Source: a virus
DNA length: 60,108 bases
Direction: 5' to 3' (one strand)
Virus record (IMG/VR): IMGVR_UViG_3300008262_000065
Location: 1 to 60,108 of that record
Shown here: piece by piece, positions 1 to 11,200 of the stretch
Layout of the letters: each line of letters opens with the position of its first letter
Position numbering within the stretch: the first letter of the stretch is position 1
Notes under the pieces: generated by a model
What the model was told of the DNA's origin: nothing
Database searches by the model: none
What the model saw: the letters and a program-made list of their open reading frames with translations, nothing else
Program-made: the position numbers and the translations under genes

Positions 1-101
1 TTTATTGTTTAATAAAAGAAAAAAATAATTGACATTATTGACACAATGCTTATTTATCAGTAGCTTGCGATACGAAAATCGACAATCAAATCGACACACA
101 T
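1..101. other. AT-rich left end
   Basis: This is a non-coding, AT-rich stretch ahead of the first gene. I see no convincing TAnnTTTG box. A weak TTG near position 29 followed by TATTTATC near 51 might be a degenerate promoter. If the window is circular, this stretch joins the AT-rich right end and would lie between the SSB-like gene and the primase-helicase gene. Confidence 0.4.
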
Positions 102-2519
102 ATGCCAAACCAAATCACAATATTCCAAAACATTAAGGAGACAAGCACTCCATTCCATCGTGATGTAATCAGTATCCTTGAGAGAGTCAAGGACGGTGCA
201 TCTAAAGACCTCGTTAAAAAGATTCGCTTAGAGAAAAGAAAGCAAGAACGAAATGAACTGAAGAAAGACCTGCCTGCTATCTGCTTCAGTGGTACCTTCA
301 ACAAGAGAGCAGACAACGCAATCATTGAGCACTCAGGATTGATATGCTTAGACTTTGATGGTTACGACAAACAGAAAGAACTACTGCAGGATAAAGAGAA
401 CCTGAGCAAAAGCAAATACGTTTACTCCGTATTCATCAGTCCTTCAGGTAATGGTCTGAAAGTATTGGTCAAGATACCCGAAGACATAGATGGTCATACA
501 AACTATTTTAATAGCCTTGAGAAGCATTTTAATTCACCTTACTTTGATAAGACATCAAAGAACATCAGTCGTGTCTGTTATGAGTCCTATGACCCCTTAA
601 TTTACATTAACGAGAACTCATCAATATGGGATACAATTGAAGAGTCAGAATACAATGAGGTAACAAAGCACCGAGATGCACCTACAATTCCAATCACAGA
701 TGAGAATAAGATTGTAGAGATACTCGTAAAGTGGTGGACCAAGAAGTACCCGATGTTAGAAGGACAACGCAATGCCAATGTATACATACTTGCATCTGCG
801 TTCAATGACTTCGGTATAAACAAGAGCCTCGCCTCATACATACTTAACCAATATGTAAGTGATGACTTCTCACTCACTGAGATTCAAAGAACCATTGACT
901 CAGCATACGCTAAGACTCAGAACTTTGGTACTAAATACTACGAGGATGAAGAACGTATCAATTCAATCCGTGCCAAGCTTAGAAGGGGCGTATCAAAAAA
1001 GGAAGTGCGGAGTCAGTTGCAAGACTCAGACTTAGACTCCGACACTATAGAGTCAGTGCTCAACAAAATCGAAGAGGACAATGCCAAGAAAACCTTTTGG
1101 ACCAAGAACGATAAAGGCGTTGTAAAGATTGAGCACATACTATTCAAGCACTTCTTAGAGGACAATGGCTTCTATAAGTATTGTCCGGAAGGTGGTAAGA
1201 ACTACGTGTTTGTAAAAGTAACGAACAACCTTATTGACCACACATCGGAGAAGGAGATAAAAGACTTCGTGCTCAACCACCTTATGGAATTGGATGACAC
1301 TGCGGTATACAATTACTTCGCTGATAACACAAGGTTCTTTAAGGAAGAGTTCTTGTCAATGCTGAATACCATAGACATTTACTTCATTGAGGATACCAAG
1401 AACACATCATACCTATACTACCGCAACTGCGCAGTAAAGATTAGCAAGGACAACGTGGTGCCCATTGACTACCTTGACCTTGGTGGGTACGTATGGAAAG
1501 ACCACATCATTGATAGGACATTCACTGCGTGTGGCATTACAGAGAAGTGCAACTTCAAGAAGTTCGTTAAGAACATTTGCGGTGATGACATGACACGTGT
1601 GCACTCCATGGAGTCTACCATTGGGTTCCTGCTACACGCACACAAGAACCTATCCTATTGCCCTGCGGTTATCCTCAATGATGAAGTCATCAGCGACAAC
1701 CCTGAAGGTGGAACGGGTAAGGGATTGTTCATGAATGCGCTGAGTCAGATGAAGAAGGTGGTTACCATTGATGGTAAGTCATTCACATTTGAACGGTCAT
1801 TCGCTTATCAGTTGGTATCAGCAGATACACAGATACTCGTGTTCGATGATGTGAAGAAGCACTTTGACTTTGAACGATTGTTCAGTGTTGTGACTGAGGG
1901 ATTAACGCTTGAGAAGAAGAACAAAGATGCTATCAAGATTCCATTCAGCAAGTCACCGAAGATAGCTATCACCACCAACTATGCAATCAAAGGTGCAGGC
2001 AATTCATTCGCACGTAGGAAGTGGGAACTTGAACTGCATCAGTACTACTCCAAAGACTTCACCCCACTTGATGAGTTTGGTAAACTTATGTTCGGAGATT
2101 GGGATGATGATGAGTGGTGTCAGTTCGATAACTACATGATTGGGTGTCTTCAAGGATACTTGAACACGGGTCTTGTTAAGTCTAAGTTCGTTAACCTGAA
2201 GATTCGTCAGCTATCTGCTGAGACTTGCCATGACTTTATTGAATGGTGTGGATTGGTAGATAATGCGGAGCCAAACAGATTGCTTGACGCAGGAGAGAAA
2301 CGATACAAGCAGGACCTATACTTGGAGTTCATTACTGAGTACCCTGACTACGGACCTAAAGCCAAGATGACTATCAGCAGAACAAAGTTCTACAAGTGGC
2401 TTGTGTCATATGCCATGTACAAAGAAGGCGTACTACCTGAAGATGGCAGAGACCAACAAGGCAGATGGATTCGTATCCGTAAAAGAACTGACTCAGATTA
2501 TCCTACAAGCCAAGACTAA
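102..2519 (+). CDS. Primase-helicase (VirE_N/BT4734-like primase plus SF3-type helicase)
   Basis: This 805-residue protein probably primes and unwinds phage DNA. Residues about 20-175 look like the VirE N-terminal/BT4734-like prim-pol domain, with an acidic CLDFDGYD motif near residue 82 and SPSGNGLKV near 119. The C-terminal half has a superfamily 3 helicase ATPase: Walker A EGGTGKG near 534, Walker B-like ILVFDDV near 577 and sensor KIAITTN near 620. The middle resembles the linker of primase-helicases of this class. It heads a plus-strand operon and its stop overlaps the next start by one base (TAATG). No DNA polymerase gene accompanies it, so the primers are probably extended by the host enzyme. 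The family calls come from motifs only. Confidence 0.85.
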   Translation: MPNQITIFQNIKETSTPFHRDVISILERVKDGASKDLVKKIRLEKRKQERNELKKDLPAICFSGTFNKRADNAIIEHSGLICLDFDGYDKQKELLQDKENLSKSKYVYSVFISPSGNGLKVLVKIPEDIDGHTNYFNSLEKHFNSPYFDKTSKNISRVCYESYDPLIYINENSSIWDTIEESEYNEVTKHRDAPTIPITDENKIVEILVKWWTKKYPMLEGQRNANVYILASAFNDFGINKSLASYILNQYVSDDFSLTEIQRTIDSAYAKTQNFGTKYYEDEERINSIRAKLRRGVSKKEVRSQLQDSDLDSDTIESVLNKIEEDNAKKTFWTKNDKGVVKIEHILFKHFLEDNGFYKYCPEGGKNYVFVKVTNNLIDHTSEKEIKDFVLNHLMELDDTAVYNYFADNTRFFKEEFLSMLNTIDIYFIEDTKNTSYLYYRNCAVKISKDNVVPIDYLDLGGYVWKDHIIDRTFTACGITEKCNFKKFVKNICGDDMTRVHSMESTIGFLLHAHKNLSYCPAVILNDEVISDNPEGGTGKGLFMNALSQMKKVVTIDGKSFTFERSFAYQLVSADTQILVFDDVKKHFDFERLFSVVTEGLTLEKKNKDAIKIPFSKSPKIAITTNYAIKGAGNSFARRKWELELHQYYSKDFTPLDEFGKLMFGDWDDDEWCQFDNYMIGCLQGYLNTGLVKSKFVNLKIRQLSAETCHDFIEWCGLVDNAEPNRLLDAGEKRYKQDLYLEFITEYPDYGPKAKMTISRTKFYKWLVSYAMYKEGVLPEDGRDQQGRWIRIRKRTDSDYPTSQD

Positions 2520-3997
2520 TGATGGACTACAAAGGGCTGAATGTCATTGACAGAAAGCCCGGCTATTCCAACCTTGAGATGTTAAACCATTGCAATACCT
2601 TGTATGAAATTGTCACCAAGACAAAGGACATCAAGGTATTGGATGGTAGAGCATACGTAATCAAACAAGTTCTTAAACATAAGACAGACAAAGAAACAAT
2701 GGATAGACTCAGCAATAGCATTGAGTACTACCAAAAACTACACGAAACAGAAATGAATAATCAAATCGAATTAAGAGACTATCAAAAAAGTATTGTCTCA
2801 AAGGCAGCAGAAATCATCAATGAGCACGGGTTCGTGTATCTTGCGATGGAAGTTAGAACGGGGAAGACTCTAACAAGCCTAAGCATCTGCGATAATATTC
2901 CAAACGTAGAGAATGTATTGTTCCTGACCAAGAAGAAAGCAATTGATTCTATCACTGCTGATTCAGATAAACTGTGCCCATCATACGTACTGTTCGTCAT
3001 GAACTATGAGAGCATACACAAGCTACCTAAAGTAAAGTGGGATGTAATCATATGTGATGAGGCACACGGCATGGGTGCATTCCCAAAGCCAAGTCTAAGG
3101 TCCATGCAGGTGAGAGATTTAGTTAGGGATAACAATAGCAGAGTGATACTGCTATCGGGTACCCCAACTCCTGAGTCATACTCTCAAATGTACCATCAGG
3201 TATATGGCATTCCGAACAACCCATTCAAAAAGTACTCAAACTTCTATCGGTTCGCTGATGACTACGTAAAGAAAACTCAGAAGAAAATCAATGGCGTATT
3301 GATTAATGACTACTCGAATGGTTTGCCTACCATAATGGATGCTATGGTGCACTGCACAATTAGATGGTCCCAAGTAGACTCAGGGTTCGTAGTCCAAACT
3401 TCAGAGGAAGTATTGCGTGTGGATTTGGAAGAATCAACTTATAAGTTAATTTCTAAACTCAAAAAAGATTTGGTGGTTGAGGGTAAGAGTGAGACTATCT
3501 TGGGTGATACTCCCGTGAAACTCATGAGCAAACTGCACCAATTGTATAGTGGTACCATAAAGTTTGAGAGTGGGAAATCAATGGTGATAGACTTGAGCAA
3601 AGCCAAGTTCATCAAGGAACGATTCAAGTATCAGAAGATTGGCATCTTCTACAAGTTCAAAGAAGAACTCACTGCACTTCAGGAAGTCTTTGGTAATAAG
3701 CTAACAACTGAACTCAGTGTCTTTGAAGACACCGACAAACACATAGCGTTACAGATTGTATCCGGAAGAGAAGGCATCTCGCTGAAGAAGGCTGACTGCC
3801 TCGTGTACTATAACATTGACTTCAGTGCCACAAGCTATTGGCAGAGCAGGGATAGAATGACTACCAAGGATAGACTTGAGAATAAAATCTATTGGATATT
3901 CTCTAATGGTGGTATTGAGGACATGGTATACAAAGCCGTGTCCAAGAAAAAAGACTATACCCTATCTCATTTCAAAAGAGATTTGCTAATATTGTAA
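2519..3997 (+). CDS. Superfamily 2 helicase (SNF2/DEAD-like)
   Basis: This is an ATP-dependent DNA or RNA translocase of 492 residues. Motif I is EVRTGKT near residue 110, motif II is DEAH near 179, motif III is LSGTPTP near 211, and motif VI is QSRDRMTTKDR near 441. The second RecA-like domain is recognisable by the IVSGREGISLKKAD segment. It probably works with the upstream primase-helicase in replication or recombination. A copy of the dispersed 16-bp inverted repeat lies inside the gene at 3717-3732 and is read as SVFEDT. The start overlaps the upstream stop; a second ATG follows immediately. Confidence 0.85.
   Translation: MMDYKGLNVIDRKPGYSNLEMLNHCNTLYEIVTKTKDIKVLDGRAYVIKQVLKHKTDKETMDRLSNSIEYYQKLHETEMNNQIELRDYQKSIVSKAAEIINEHGFVYLAMEVRTGKTLTSLSICDNIPNVENVLFLTKKKAIDSITADSDKLCPSYVLFVMNYESIHKLPKVKWDVIICDEAHGMGAFPKPSLRSMQVRDLVRDNNSRVILLSGTPTPESYSQMYHQVYGIPNNPFKKYSNFYRFADDYVKKTQKKINGVLINDYSNGLPTIMDAMVHCTIRWSQVDSGFVVQTSEEVLRVDLEESTYKLISKLKKDLVVEGKSETILGDTPVKLMSKLHQLYSGTIKFESGKSMVIDLSKAKFIKERFKYQKIGIFYKFKEELTALQEVFGNKLTTELSVFEDTDKHIALQIVSGREGISLKKADCLVYYNIDFSATSYWQSRDRMTTKDRLENKIYWIFSNGGIEDMVYKAVSKKKDYTLSHFKRDLLIL
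3717..3732. repeat. Dispersed 16-bp inverted repeat, copy in helicase gene
   Basis: GTGTCTT-TG-AAGACAC lies within the SF2 helicase coding sequence and is read as VFEDT. Its codon frame differs from that of copies inside the giant gene and TerL. Confidence 0.9.
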
Positions 3998-4012
3998 ACG
4001 GTTCTTGAACAT

Positions 4013-4252
4013 ATGACTGAGCAGCAAATACAATCTAAGAAAATCAAAGAACTTGAGAGCCAAGGATACTACGTTATCAAGCTTACTAAGACCAATAAGA
4101 ATGGGGTACCTGATTTGATAGCCATACCAAAAGAATCTGATGTTATTTTTGTAGAAGTAAAGACACCTAATGGAAGGTTGTCTGCCCTTCAGAAGTATAG
4201 AATAAAAGAGATTGAAAACCATGGGATTAAAGTTGATGTTTTTAGAGGGTGA
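4013..4252 (+). CDS. VRR-NUC domain nuclease
   Basis: This 79-residue protein covers a minimal VRR-NUC fold, a PD-(D/E)XK-type nuclease common in phages and often linked to replication or recombination. Conserved features are GVPDLIA near residue 31, followed by FVEVKTPNGRLSALQ, which supplies the Asp and the E-x-K catalytic residues. It follows the helicase by 15 bases, so it is likely cotranscribed. Small stand-alone VRR-NUC proteins of this length are typical, so it does not appear truncated. Confidence 0.85.
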   Translation: MTEQQIQSKKIKELESQGYYVIKLTKTNKNGVPDLIAIPKESDVIFVEVKTPNGRLSALQKYRIKEIENHGIKVDVFRG

Positions 4253-4553
4253 CAATGTTAAATATGTATTAGAGCATTGGTTCAATAGCAGAATTGCAGC
4301 TATTGAAGAAAGCATTGCTGATGAAATCATTAGTCAGTTGCTCAAGAATATAGATAACTTTCCAAAGACAGAGTCCGGAAAGTTCGCAGTAATATCAGGT
4401 GTAGTAAAGCAGGAGGTTCCGTTCTTCTTTAAGATTGAGTATACCAATGCTGAAGAGGATGCATTAACATTTCTTGATATAGAGCAAATAGGATTGGAAG
4501 AGTACTTAGATTCGATAGACAAAAACAAATACATAAAAAGCGAAGTCACATAG
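4236..4553 (+). CDS. Hypothetical protein
   Basis: I do not recognise this protein of about 105 residues. The frame is open from a TTG at 4212, but ATG 4236 (MFLEGDNVKYV) gives a 17-base overlap with the VRR-NUC gene and is the likelier start; ATG 4221 is also possible. The N-terminal half is helical (HWFNSRIAAIEESIADEII), and the rest is a mix of beta and acidic segments. It sits between two nuclease genes in the replication operon, so a role in DNA metabolism is possible but not shown. Confidence 0.6.
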   Translation: MFLEGDNVKYVLEHWFNSRIAAIEESIADEIISQLLKNIDNFPKTESGKFAVISGVVKQEVPFFFKIEYTNAEEDALTFLDIEQIGLEEYLDSIDKNKYIKSEVT

Positions 4554-4562
4554 TTTATCCAA

Positions 4563-4823
4563 TTGGCTAACAAAAAACATAACGCCCATCAGTTGGTTCT
4601 GAATTTCGAGATAGTACACATAAGTATATCCGAGTCAGAGTCAAGAACACGTGAACAAAAACGTGCAAGGAACATAGTCATATACACCAACCAAATACAC
4701 AGATGCATTGATGGCATCTATGAGCATCTTGTTGACCGAGAGTATCAAGACTTTAAGGATGAAGTTGAGTCGGCAATTGAGTACCTTGAATATCTGAGAG
4801 ACCATGGCGACAAAACATTTTGA
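4563..4823 (+). CDS. Hypothetical protein (TTG start)
   Basis: This 86-residue protein has no ATG in its 5' half, so translation must begin at a TTG; the one at 4563 lies 10 bases after the previous stop. It is charged and helical, with a basic patch (RTREQKRARN) and an acidic C-terminal half. Its end overlaps the next gene's start by 20 bases, as expected for a tightly packed operon. No family recognised. Confidence 0.55.
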   Translation: MANKKHNAHQLVLNFEIVHISISESESRTREQKRARNIVIYTNQIHRCIDGIYEHLVDREYQDFKDEVESAIEYLEYLRDHGDKTF

Positions 4824-5226
4824 GACAGAGCAGGACCTGATACGTGAGAGAAAAGCAATCGAAAGATTTGTATCCATCTTCAAGGGAAGGTTCGAGAAGC
4901 TAAGTCCTGATGACATTGACTTCAAGATATTCGATAAGGATAACAATCTCATTGCTTACGTTGAGGTAAAGGGACGGCTAAAGAATATTAGCATGGCATA
5001 CCCATTACCCGTATCCGTTCAAAAGATAGCGAAGCTTTGGGCAAAGAGATTGAACCCAACAATCATATGGGCTTGTGACGATGGGATAATCTATGGTAAG
5101 CTAAAAGAATTAGAGGGCACCCTAAGATTAGGTGGAAGAAATCCGAGAGCAGGCTCTGCCAATGACATAGAGTTGATGGTATACTACGACAAACAGAAAC
5201 CTCTAAAGTATATCAGATATGTGTGA
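4804..5226 (+). CDS. PD-(D/E)XK-like nuclease
   Basis: This 140-residue protein carries a likely PD-(D/E)XK nuclease core: DDIDFKIFD near residue 36 followed by AYVEVKGR near 51, giving an acidic residue and an E-x-K pair on adjacent strands. The size and position at the end of the replication operon would suit a resolvase or restriction-like endonuclease, but the exact substrate cannot be told. The stop codon lies inside the base of the terminator hairpin at 5223-5246. The call is from the motif only. Confidence 0.55.
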   Translation: MATKHFETEQDLIRERKAIERFVSIFKGRFEKLSPDDIDFKIFDKDNNLIAYVEVKGRLKNISMAYPLPVSVQKIAKLWAKRLNPTIIWACDDGIIYGKLKELEGTLRLGGRNPRAGSANDIELMVYYDKQKPLKYIRYV

Positions 5227-5257
5227 GTGTCTTCAAAGACACTCACTTTTATTTTTC
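5223..5257 (+). terminator. Rho-independent terminator built on the dispersed inverted repeat
   Basis: An 11-bp perfect stem, GTGAGTGTCTT / AAGACACTCAC with a 2-nt centre, is followed by TTTTATTTTT on the plus strand. It ends the plus-strand replication operon and lies between two convergent genes; the giant minus-strand gene's stop codon is inside its T-tract. The 16-bp core (5227-5242) is one copy of the dispersed repeat. On the minus strand the hairpin is present but has no T-tract. Confidence 0.8.
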
Positions 5258-8200
5258 CTTTGGCACATACCCGTGTGCAGCATCTTTGGCTCTTTGTAGT
5301 TCTGCATCTATCTCTTTTCTATAAGCTTCATATGCAGGGTCTGACTCTAATGAGTTAGAGTATGGACCATACAATTGCTCATACATCTCCGGATAGTAAC
5401 GCTTCATATCCTCTTTAGTCATAGGCTTATTCTGTGGCGTATCACTCCCTTCTTTCTCTTGAGTTGGACGATAAGACTTACTAATACCAAGTATGTCGTA
5501 CATTGCCTCTTCATCAAACCCTTCAGCAAACCCATTATATAGACCAATGAATGGGTCAAGTTGTGCTCCAATAGTAATCTCGATAACAGGTTGCACCATA
5601 CCCCATGTGGTATCTTCTTCAGTAGCTTTTTGTATCTTACGATATATCTGCATATATGGGTTGACTACACCATCACCTCTACGACCTTCTTCTCCTTCAA
5701 TATAAGACAATGCACTTTCTACTGCTGTTCCGACAAGAGGAATTGACTCAATCAAATTAAGACCAAGCATTGCCCTTTTCATTTGTCTTATTACTTCTTC
5801 ACGGTCCTCATCGTCTCCTTTAATATATTTAGCAAGATTAGATGTACCAACAAACAATGCGTTAGCCACTCCAAGGTTGATAGCAAAAGCACGAATGTCT
5901 TTTGAACTTGGCATCTTTCTTTCTTTTATTGCACGGAATATATTTGTCTGTGCAGTAAGTACTTTATTTATCTGCAAGAAAGTAGTGCTACCAAACATTG
6001 TGAATGCACGTGCCATCTCTGAACTATTCTGTTGAATAGGACTCTTCTCTGTACCTCTTCGGCTTTGAGCAGTGGCGTTATAGTTGTTGAATGCTTCTAA
6101 CGCTTGAGCCTCAGTCATACCATTTGCAATGTTACGGTTATAGTTAACCATGTATCCCATCACTCCGAGAATATCACCGAGTACAGTTGGTCCCGCAGCA
6201 CCGGTCTTGAATGCACGGACTGCACGTGCCCATATATCAGTACGCTTATTGATTGGCGTAAATACACTTGAGCCTGTTTCAAGACCATATACATCTCCCT
6301 CAATACCTTTAAGCATACGGTCTCTTACATTCGCAGACATACCATAAGCTTTACGTACTTGTTTTGGTAGAGTTGCAATAACCTTTGCACTATCAACCAT
6401 AAACATCATCATATCTATAGGAGCCTGAATTGCTTTTGGTATTCTTGAGTCTTTAGAAAAGTATCTGTAATCCTCATATGCGTTTATAAAAGAAGTAGCT
6501 TGCTTCAAAATCTGAATGGCTTTGAATGAAAGTGCATACCCCGTAAACTTAGTCATCATCTTACCAAGTGCAGTTTGTTTTTCTTTCTGTCCTGCATTTG
6601 GCGTGATAGCAAAGTTTACTGAACGCCTAACTACTTGCTGCAATCCTGACTCTTCAAGAAGAACATTAAATGCATCATTATTAAATATCGCATTCATGTC
6701 TTTTACTCCTTCAGCATATGCCTTATACTTCTCCATGGTCACAAAGTGACTCTCTACTACATCTGTAAAGTCATAATTCAATTCTATTACTCCTGTTTTA
6801 TCAGTACGTTCTTTCAAAGCAGGAGCAGTCTCAGCATTGAATATGCCACTGAAGTCCCCGTTATCTAACATATCCTTATTCACCTTCTTTGCTTGTGTGA
6901 TTGTTGGGAAGTAGTTAGATATATATCCGAGGTTTACATCATTAACATTAGAGTATACTTTGTTTACTGATTCATAGTAATCGTTGCTGAAGTAGTCAAC
7001 TAATTTATTTGTAAACTCTATAGCTTGAGGACCAACGATGTCTTTAATCTTCTGTATCTGAGCATCATTCCACCCCATCGCTTTTAGTTTTTTGTTTTGG
7101 TCATCATTTAATGATAGAGCATATATGCGTAATAATTTGTCTGCATTATATATCTCTTTTCCACCATTGATAACAAACTCATGGATACCTGTCTGAAGCA
7201 TATTACGAATCTGCTTATACCCTTTGGTTATTCCGGGTATGCTATTCGCCATAGCATCTAAGTTAGTCATCTCTAAGAAGTATCCTACCTTAGACTTCTC
7301 ATCCATTCTGTTTAGTGGACGATAGATGTTATCACGGAAGAATGTCAAACCCTTTGCATCATTATCAAATAGATTCATCAATGAACCTATATGAAGAATG
7401 CGGTTACGCATAAAGTCTTTCATACCCGTTATCGTAGTGAAATTCCAACGAGCAGCTAATTTTTTAAACCCTGACCATATCTGTAGTTTTTGGAAAGCTA
7501 ATCTAATAGCAGCCCTATCTTGTGTTAGTTCACCATTAGTCTTTTCTCTAACTACAGTTTCTGTTTTTAAAACTTTAAATTTATTTTGACCCCCATTCAA
7601 TACAATTCTATAAATCTGAGACCCATCTGTAATATCAACATACAAACCATTTGGGTCTTTGAATTTTACAACTGCTTTTATCTTAGGTTGATTTGGGGAT
7701 GAAGTATCTTGAATAAGCACATTCTCACCTACATTTAATTGTGCTATCTTATCATTTGATAAAGCTACATCTTTAACTTCTGATATAAATAATTCAGGAT
7801 ACAACTCAGCTATTTGGTCAGTGGCTTGTTTATTTATAGCCTTGTATTTCAAATTCCTAACTTCTCTGCGAGTCCTTAATCTCATGATTGATTCAGCACG
7901 AGCCGTCTGAAGTTCATTATATAACTGCTGAACATCTTCCAACTCCATAGTCATTAGGTCCCCGAAAGTATCAAATGCATATGCTTTATCAATAAGCTTT
8001 ATCTCATCTTGAGTAAGTTGTTCACCGAGCAATTCTTTTTGAATAGCTTCCTCAATTAGCCCTTTACTATCTGCATCTAATAACTCATTAGCTAATTTTG
8101 TCATGAATTCAGTATCATTTTTTACTACTGCTTCAAGAATAGACTTTATATTTTTAAAGAATTGTTGACCTCTTGCATCAAGACCACGCCCCCTACGCTT

Positions 8201-11200
8201 ACCACTTTTGCCAATTGAAACTTTAGCTTTCTTGATAACCAATTTCATCATATTCTCAATTACAGATGTTTTCATCTTGGCTCTCTGCTGCTGAACAATA
8301 GCCATTACCTTTTCGGTATCTGCAAGTATTGTGTCTTCAGTTGCATTGCTTATGATTGAGATGAGTTTATTTATCTGAACTTGAGAATATGTATCAGACT
8401 TAGGTAGTACAGAACGTATAAGGTTCTTAACTGCAATCTTAGCCTGTTGCAATTCTTTGGCACCAATCCTACGCTGACGAAGATTATTTCTGATGGCAGC
8501 TATCTGACGGGTTACATTCGTATTGGCTGAAGTATTAAGAGTCCTATCAAATGCACTAATCAATTCCATTTGAACAGTACTTGGTCGTGCATCTAATGCT
8601 CTATCAAAAGCACTAATCAATCCCATCTGAACAGTATTTGATTGAGTTTTGTATACTCTATGCGCTTTTAACAAACTAATCGCTTTAGCTCTAATTTCTT
8701 CGGCAGTTTTTGTCCGAGTTCTACCTACAACTCCTCTTGCATTAAGGTTAGAGAAACGCTTCAATTCAGTAAGGACATCAGTAAATAATTGAAGACCATC
8801 TTTTATATTAGCAAAAGCAGGAGGCAAAGGCGTATTTGTATTTACCTGTATATCATCTGACTGAGCCTGATATATAGGATGTGCCTTTAGCAACTCAATA
8901 GCCTTCTCACGAATCTCACTCCATGTTTTGGTTTGTTCCTTACGGATACCACCACGAGGACCTGAGTGTGCAAATCGCTGCAGTTGAGCACGAATGTCAG
9001 TAAACAATTGATAGCCCTTTGCAATTCCACCTTGAATATTAGCAAACTCACGAGGCAAATTAGTATCAACATCTATATTAACTATAAGTGCGTTCTTAAT
9101 GTCATTGGCTCTGAATCCACGATTCAATAGTACTTGCTTGATAGCAGCATCAGAGAATCCATTAGCACGTGCCTGTTGGATGATTGACTGCATGGACTGA
9201 GTGCTGCTGAACATGGCATCAGGATTCTTCAGAGACTTCTTCTGAGCCTCTGTAAGAGAGATTTCCTCACCGCTGAATATGTCTGCTAATGCGGTCTCAA
9301 TAAATCCATCAAGAGTAAGATTCTGAACATCTTCTGCAGTCAAGTCTTTTGACATCTTGAATTTCTCTTTGATGAATTTAAAGACATCAAGCAGCCAATT
9401 CTTAAAGTTAGACTTTACAGATTGATTGACAATTACCTCACCCTTGTTACCAATAAGAATAGCCATAGTCTCATTGATAGCACGTGCCCGGTTATCCGGG
9501 TACTTCTTCATTTGAGCATCGAATATCTTCTTTACATTCTCATCATTAGCTATACCATCCTCAACCAACTGCGTACCACGCTGATATAGTTGTCTTCCTT
9601 TTTCTGAAGTCTGAAGGTAGTCTGTCCATACGTGACCAAACTCATGCACTGTGGTATTGAAAAGGTCCGACTCGCTATTGTGTACATCAGGATTGATATA
9701 TACATCTCCATCTACAGTTACACCATACACAATTTGGTTACCACGCATATACATCTCGGTACCAACCTGAGACATTATAGTATCAAATGATACCTTATCT
9801 GTAGATATAGTTACACTTGGGAATACTTTATTTAAGAAGTTTGCAAGCTTCGTTGCATTAGAAAGATTCCCTTCAGCAAGAGCATCTGTAAATTGTTGTT
9901 GAGTTAATCCATTTTGAACAGTACCTTTTGTGCCTACGCCTTCTGAAAGGCTTGCCCTTCCGGCAGTTCCTCTACCCAACTTGGGAGTGGTGTCTCCCAT
10001 TCCTCTTTGGGTAGTTCCCCGTAAAGAAGATAAATCGCTAATCCTTTGTTCAGCACGTAACCTAACTTCTCTGCGAATATCTTCGATTGATTTTTGAGTT
10101 CTAATTCCATTTGATTTCCCCCACGTTGGGTCTGCACTTCTGTTTCTTGCAATGAGTTCTGTTGCTCTTTCATAAGCTGTTTCTTTATTTTTTCTTGATT
10201 CAGATATGTAGTTAAAAAGTTCTTGCTTTTTTACTTCTGTTCTATTCTTATCGTTAATACCAATACGTTGAGCCTCCCAAGTAATAGACTGCATTTCTCT
10301 TGGTAGGATTCCTGCTACTTGTGCTGCTCTGATATAAGCCTCTTTTACTAAAGCATATGTTGGTTCAAGGCTTCCATTAAATAACCCAAAACCACTTGCA
10401 TCATTTGCAGATATAGGAGAGTTTAATGCAGCAGATAAAGCGTGAGTATCAGCCGTTACATAAGGAGTGCTTGAATTAGGGTCAACAATATTATTATAAA
10501 AGTTTCTTACCTTATTACCATTACCCAAATTCTCATTCACATTTTTTACATCTCCATTTCTGAATATGTTAATCGCTTTTGATATTTCAGATGTAGAATT
10601 CCATCTAACAGGAGTAGTATCAAATCCAACAAATGCACCTGTAGGATTTGTTATCGCAACCTTTGGTGAGTTTATGGCTTGGTCAAATGCTCTTAAAATA
10701 GTAGCCTGAATAAATGTTCCATCATTTTTATTCTGAGCCTCGTTTATTGATACCTCTCCAATCTTATTAAATAAATCAATTAGAATTTCAGCGAAAGCAT
10801 TTGGAGTACCACTCTTGTCACTATTATACTTAACGGCTCTATCAACAATATCCTTAGTCAACTTAGTATCAGCATACTTGCTCATTATTTCAATAGTCCT
10901 TTCAGCTACTGATACGTTATTAAACCAATCATTCTGAGGACTAAGCGCAGCAATAATACCTCCGACTTGTTCTACAGTCATGTTGTACTTATTTGCTATA
11001 GCATTTGCCATTCTATTTGCTCCTACATACCACTGCTTACTGTCTTTTACAAACTCAGGAGTTAGTGTATCATACAATGCCAATAAGTTTTGAGACATTA
11101 CATCTGTAAACTCTGATAGTATTTTTTTTGCTACCTTATTAATTTCTTTCTTTATCTTTTCTTTCTCTTCTTTTGCAGCCTTACCGCTTCCGGTTATTGA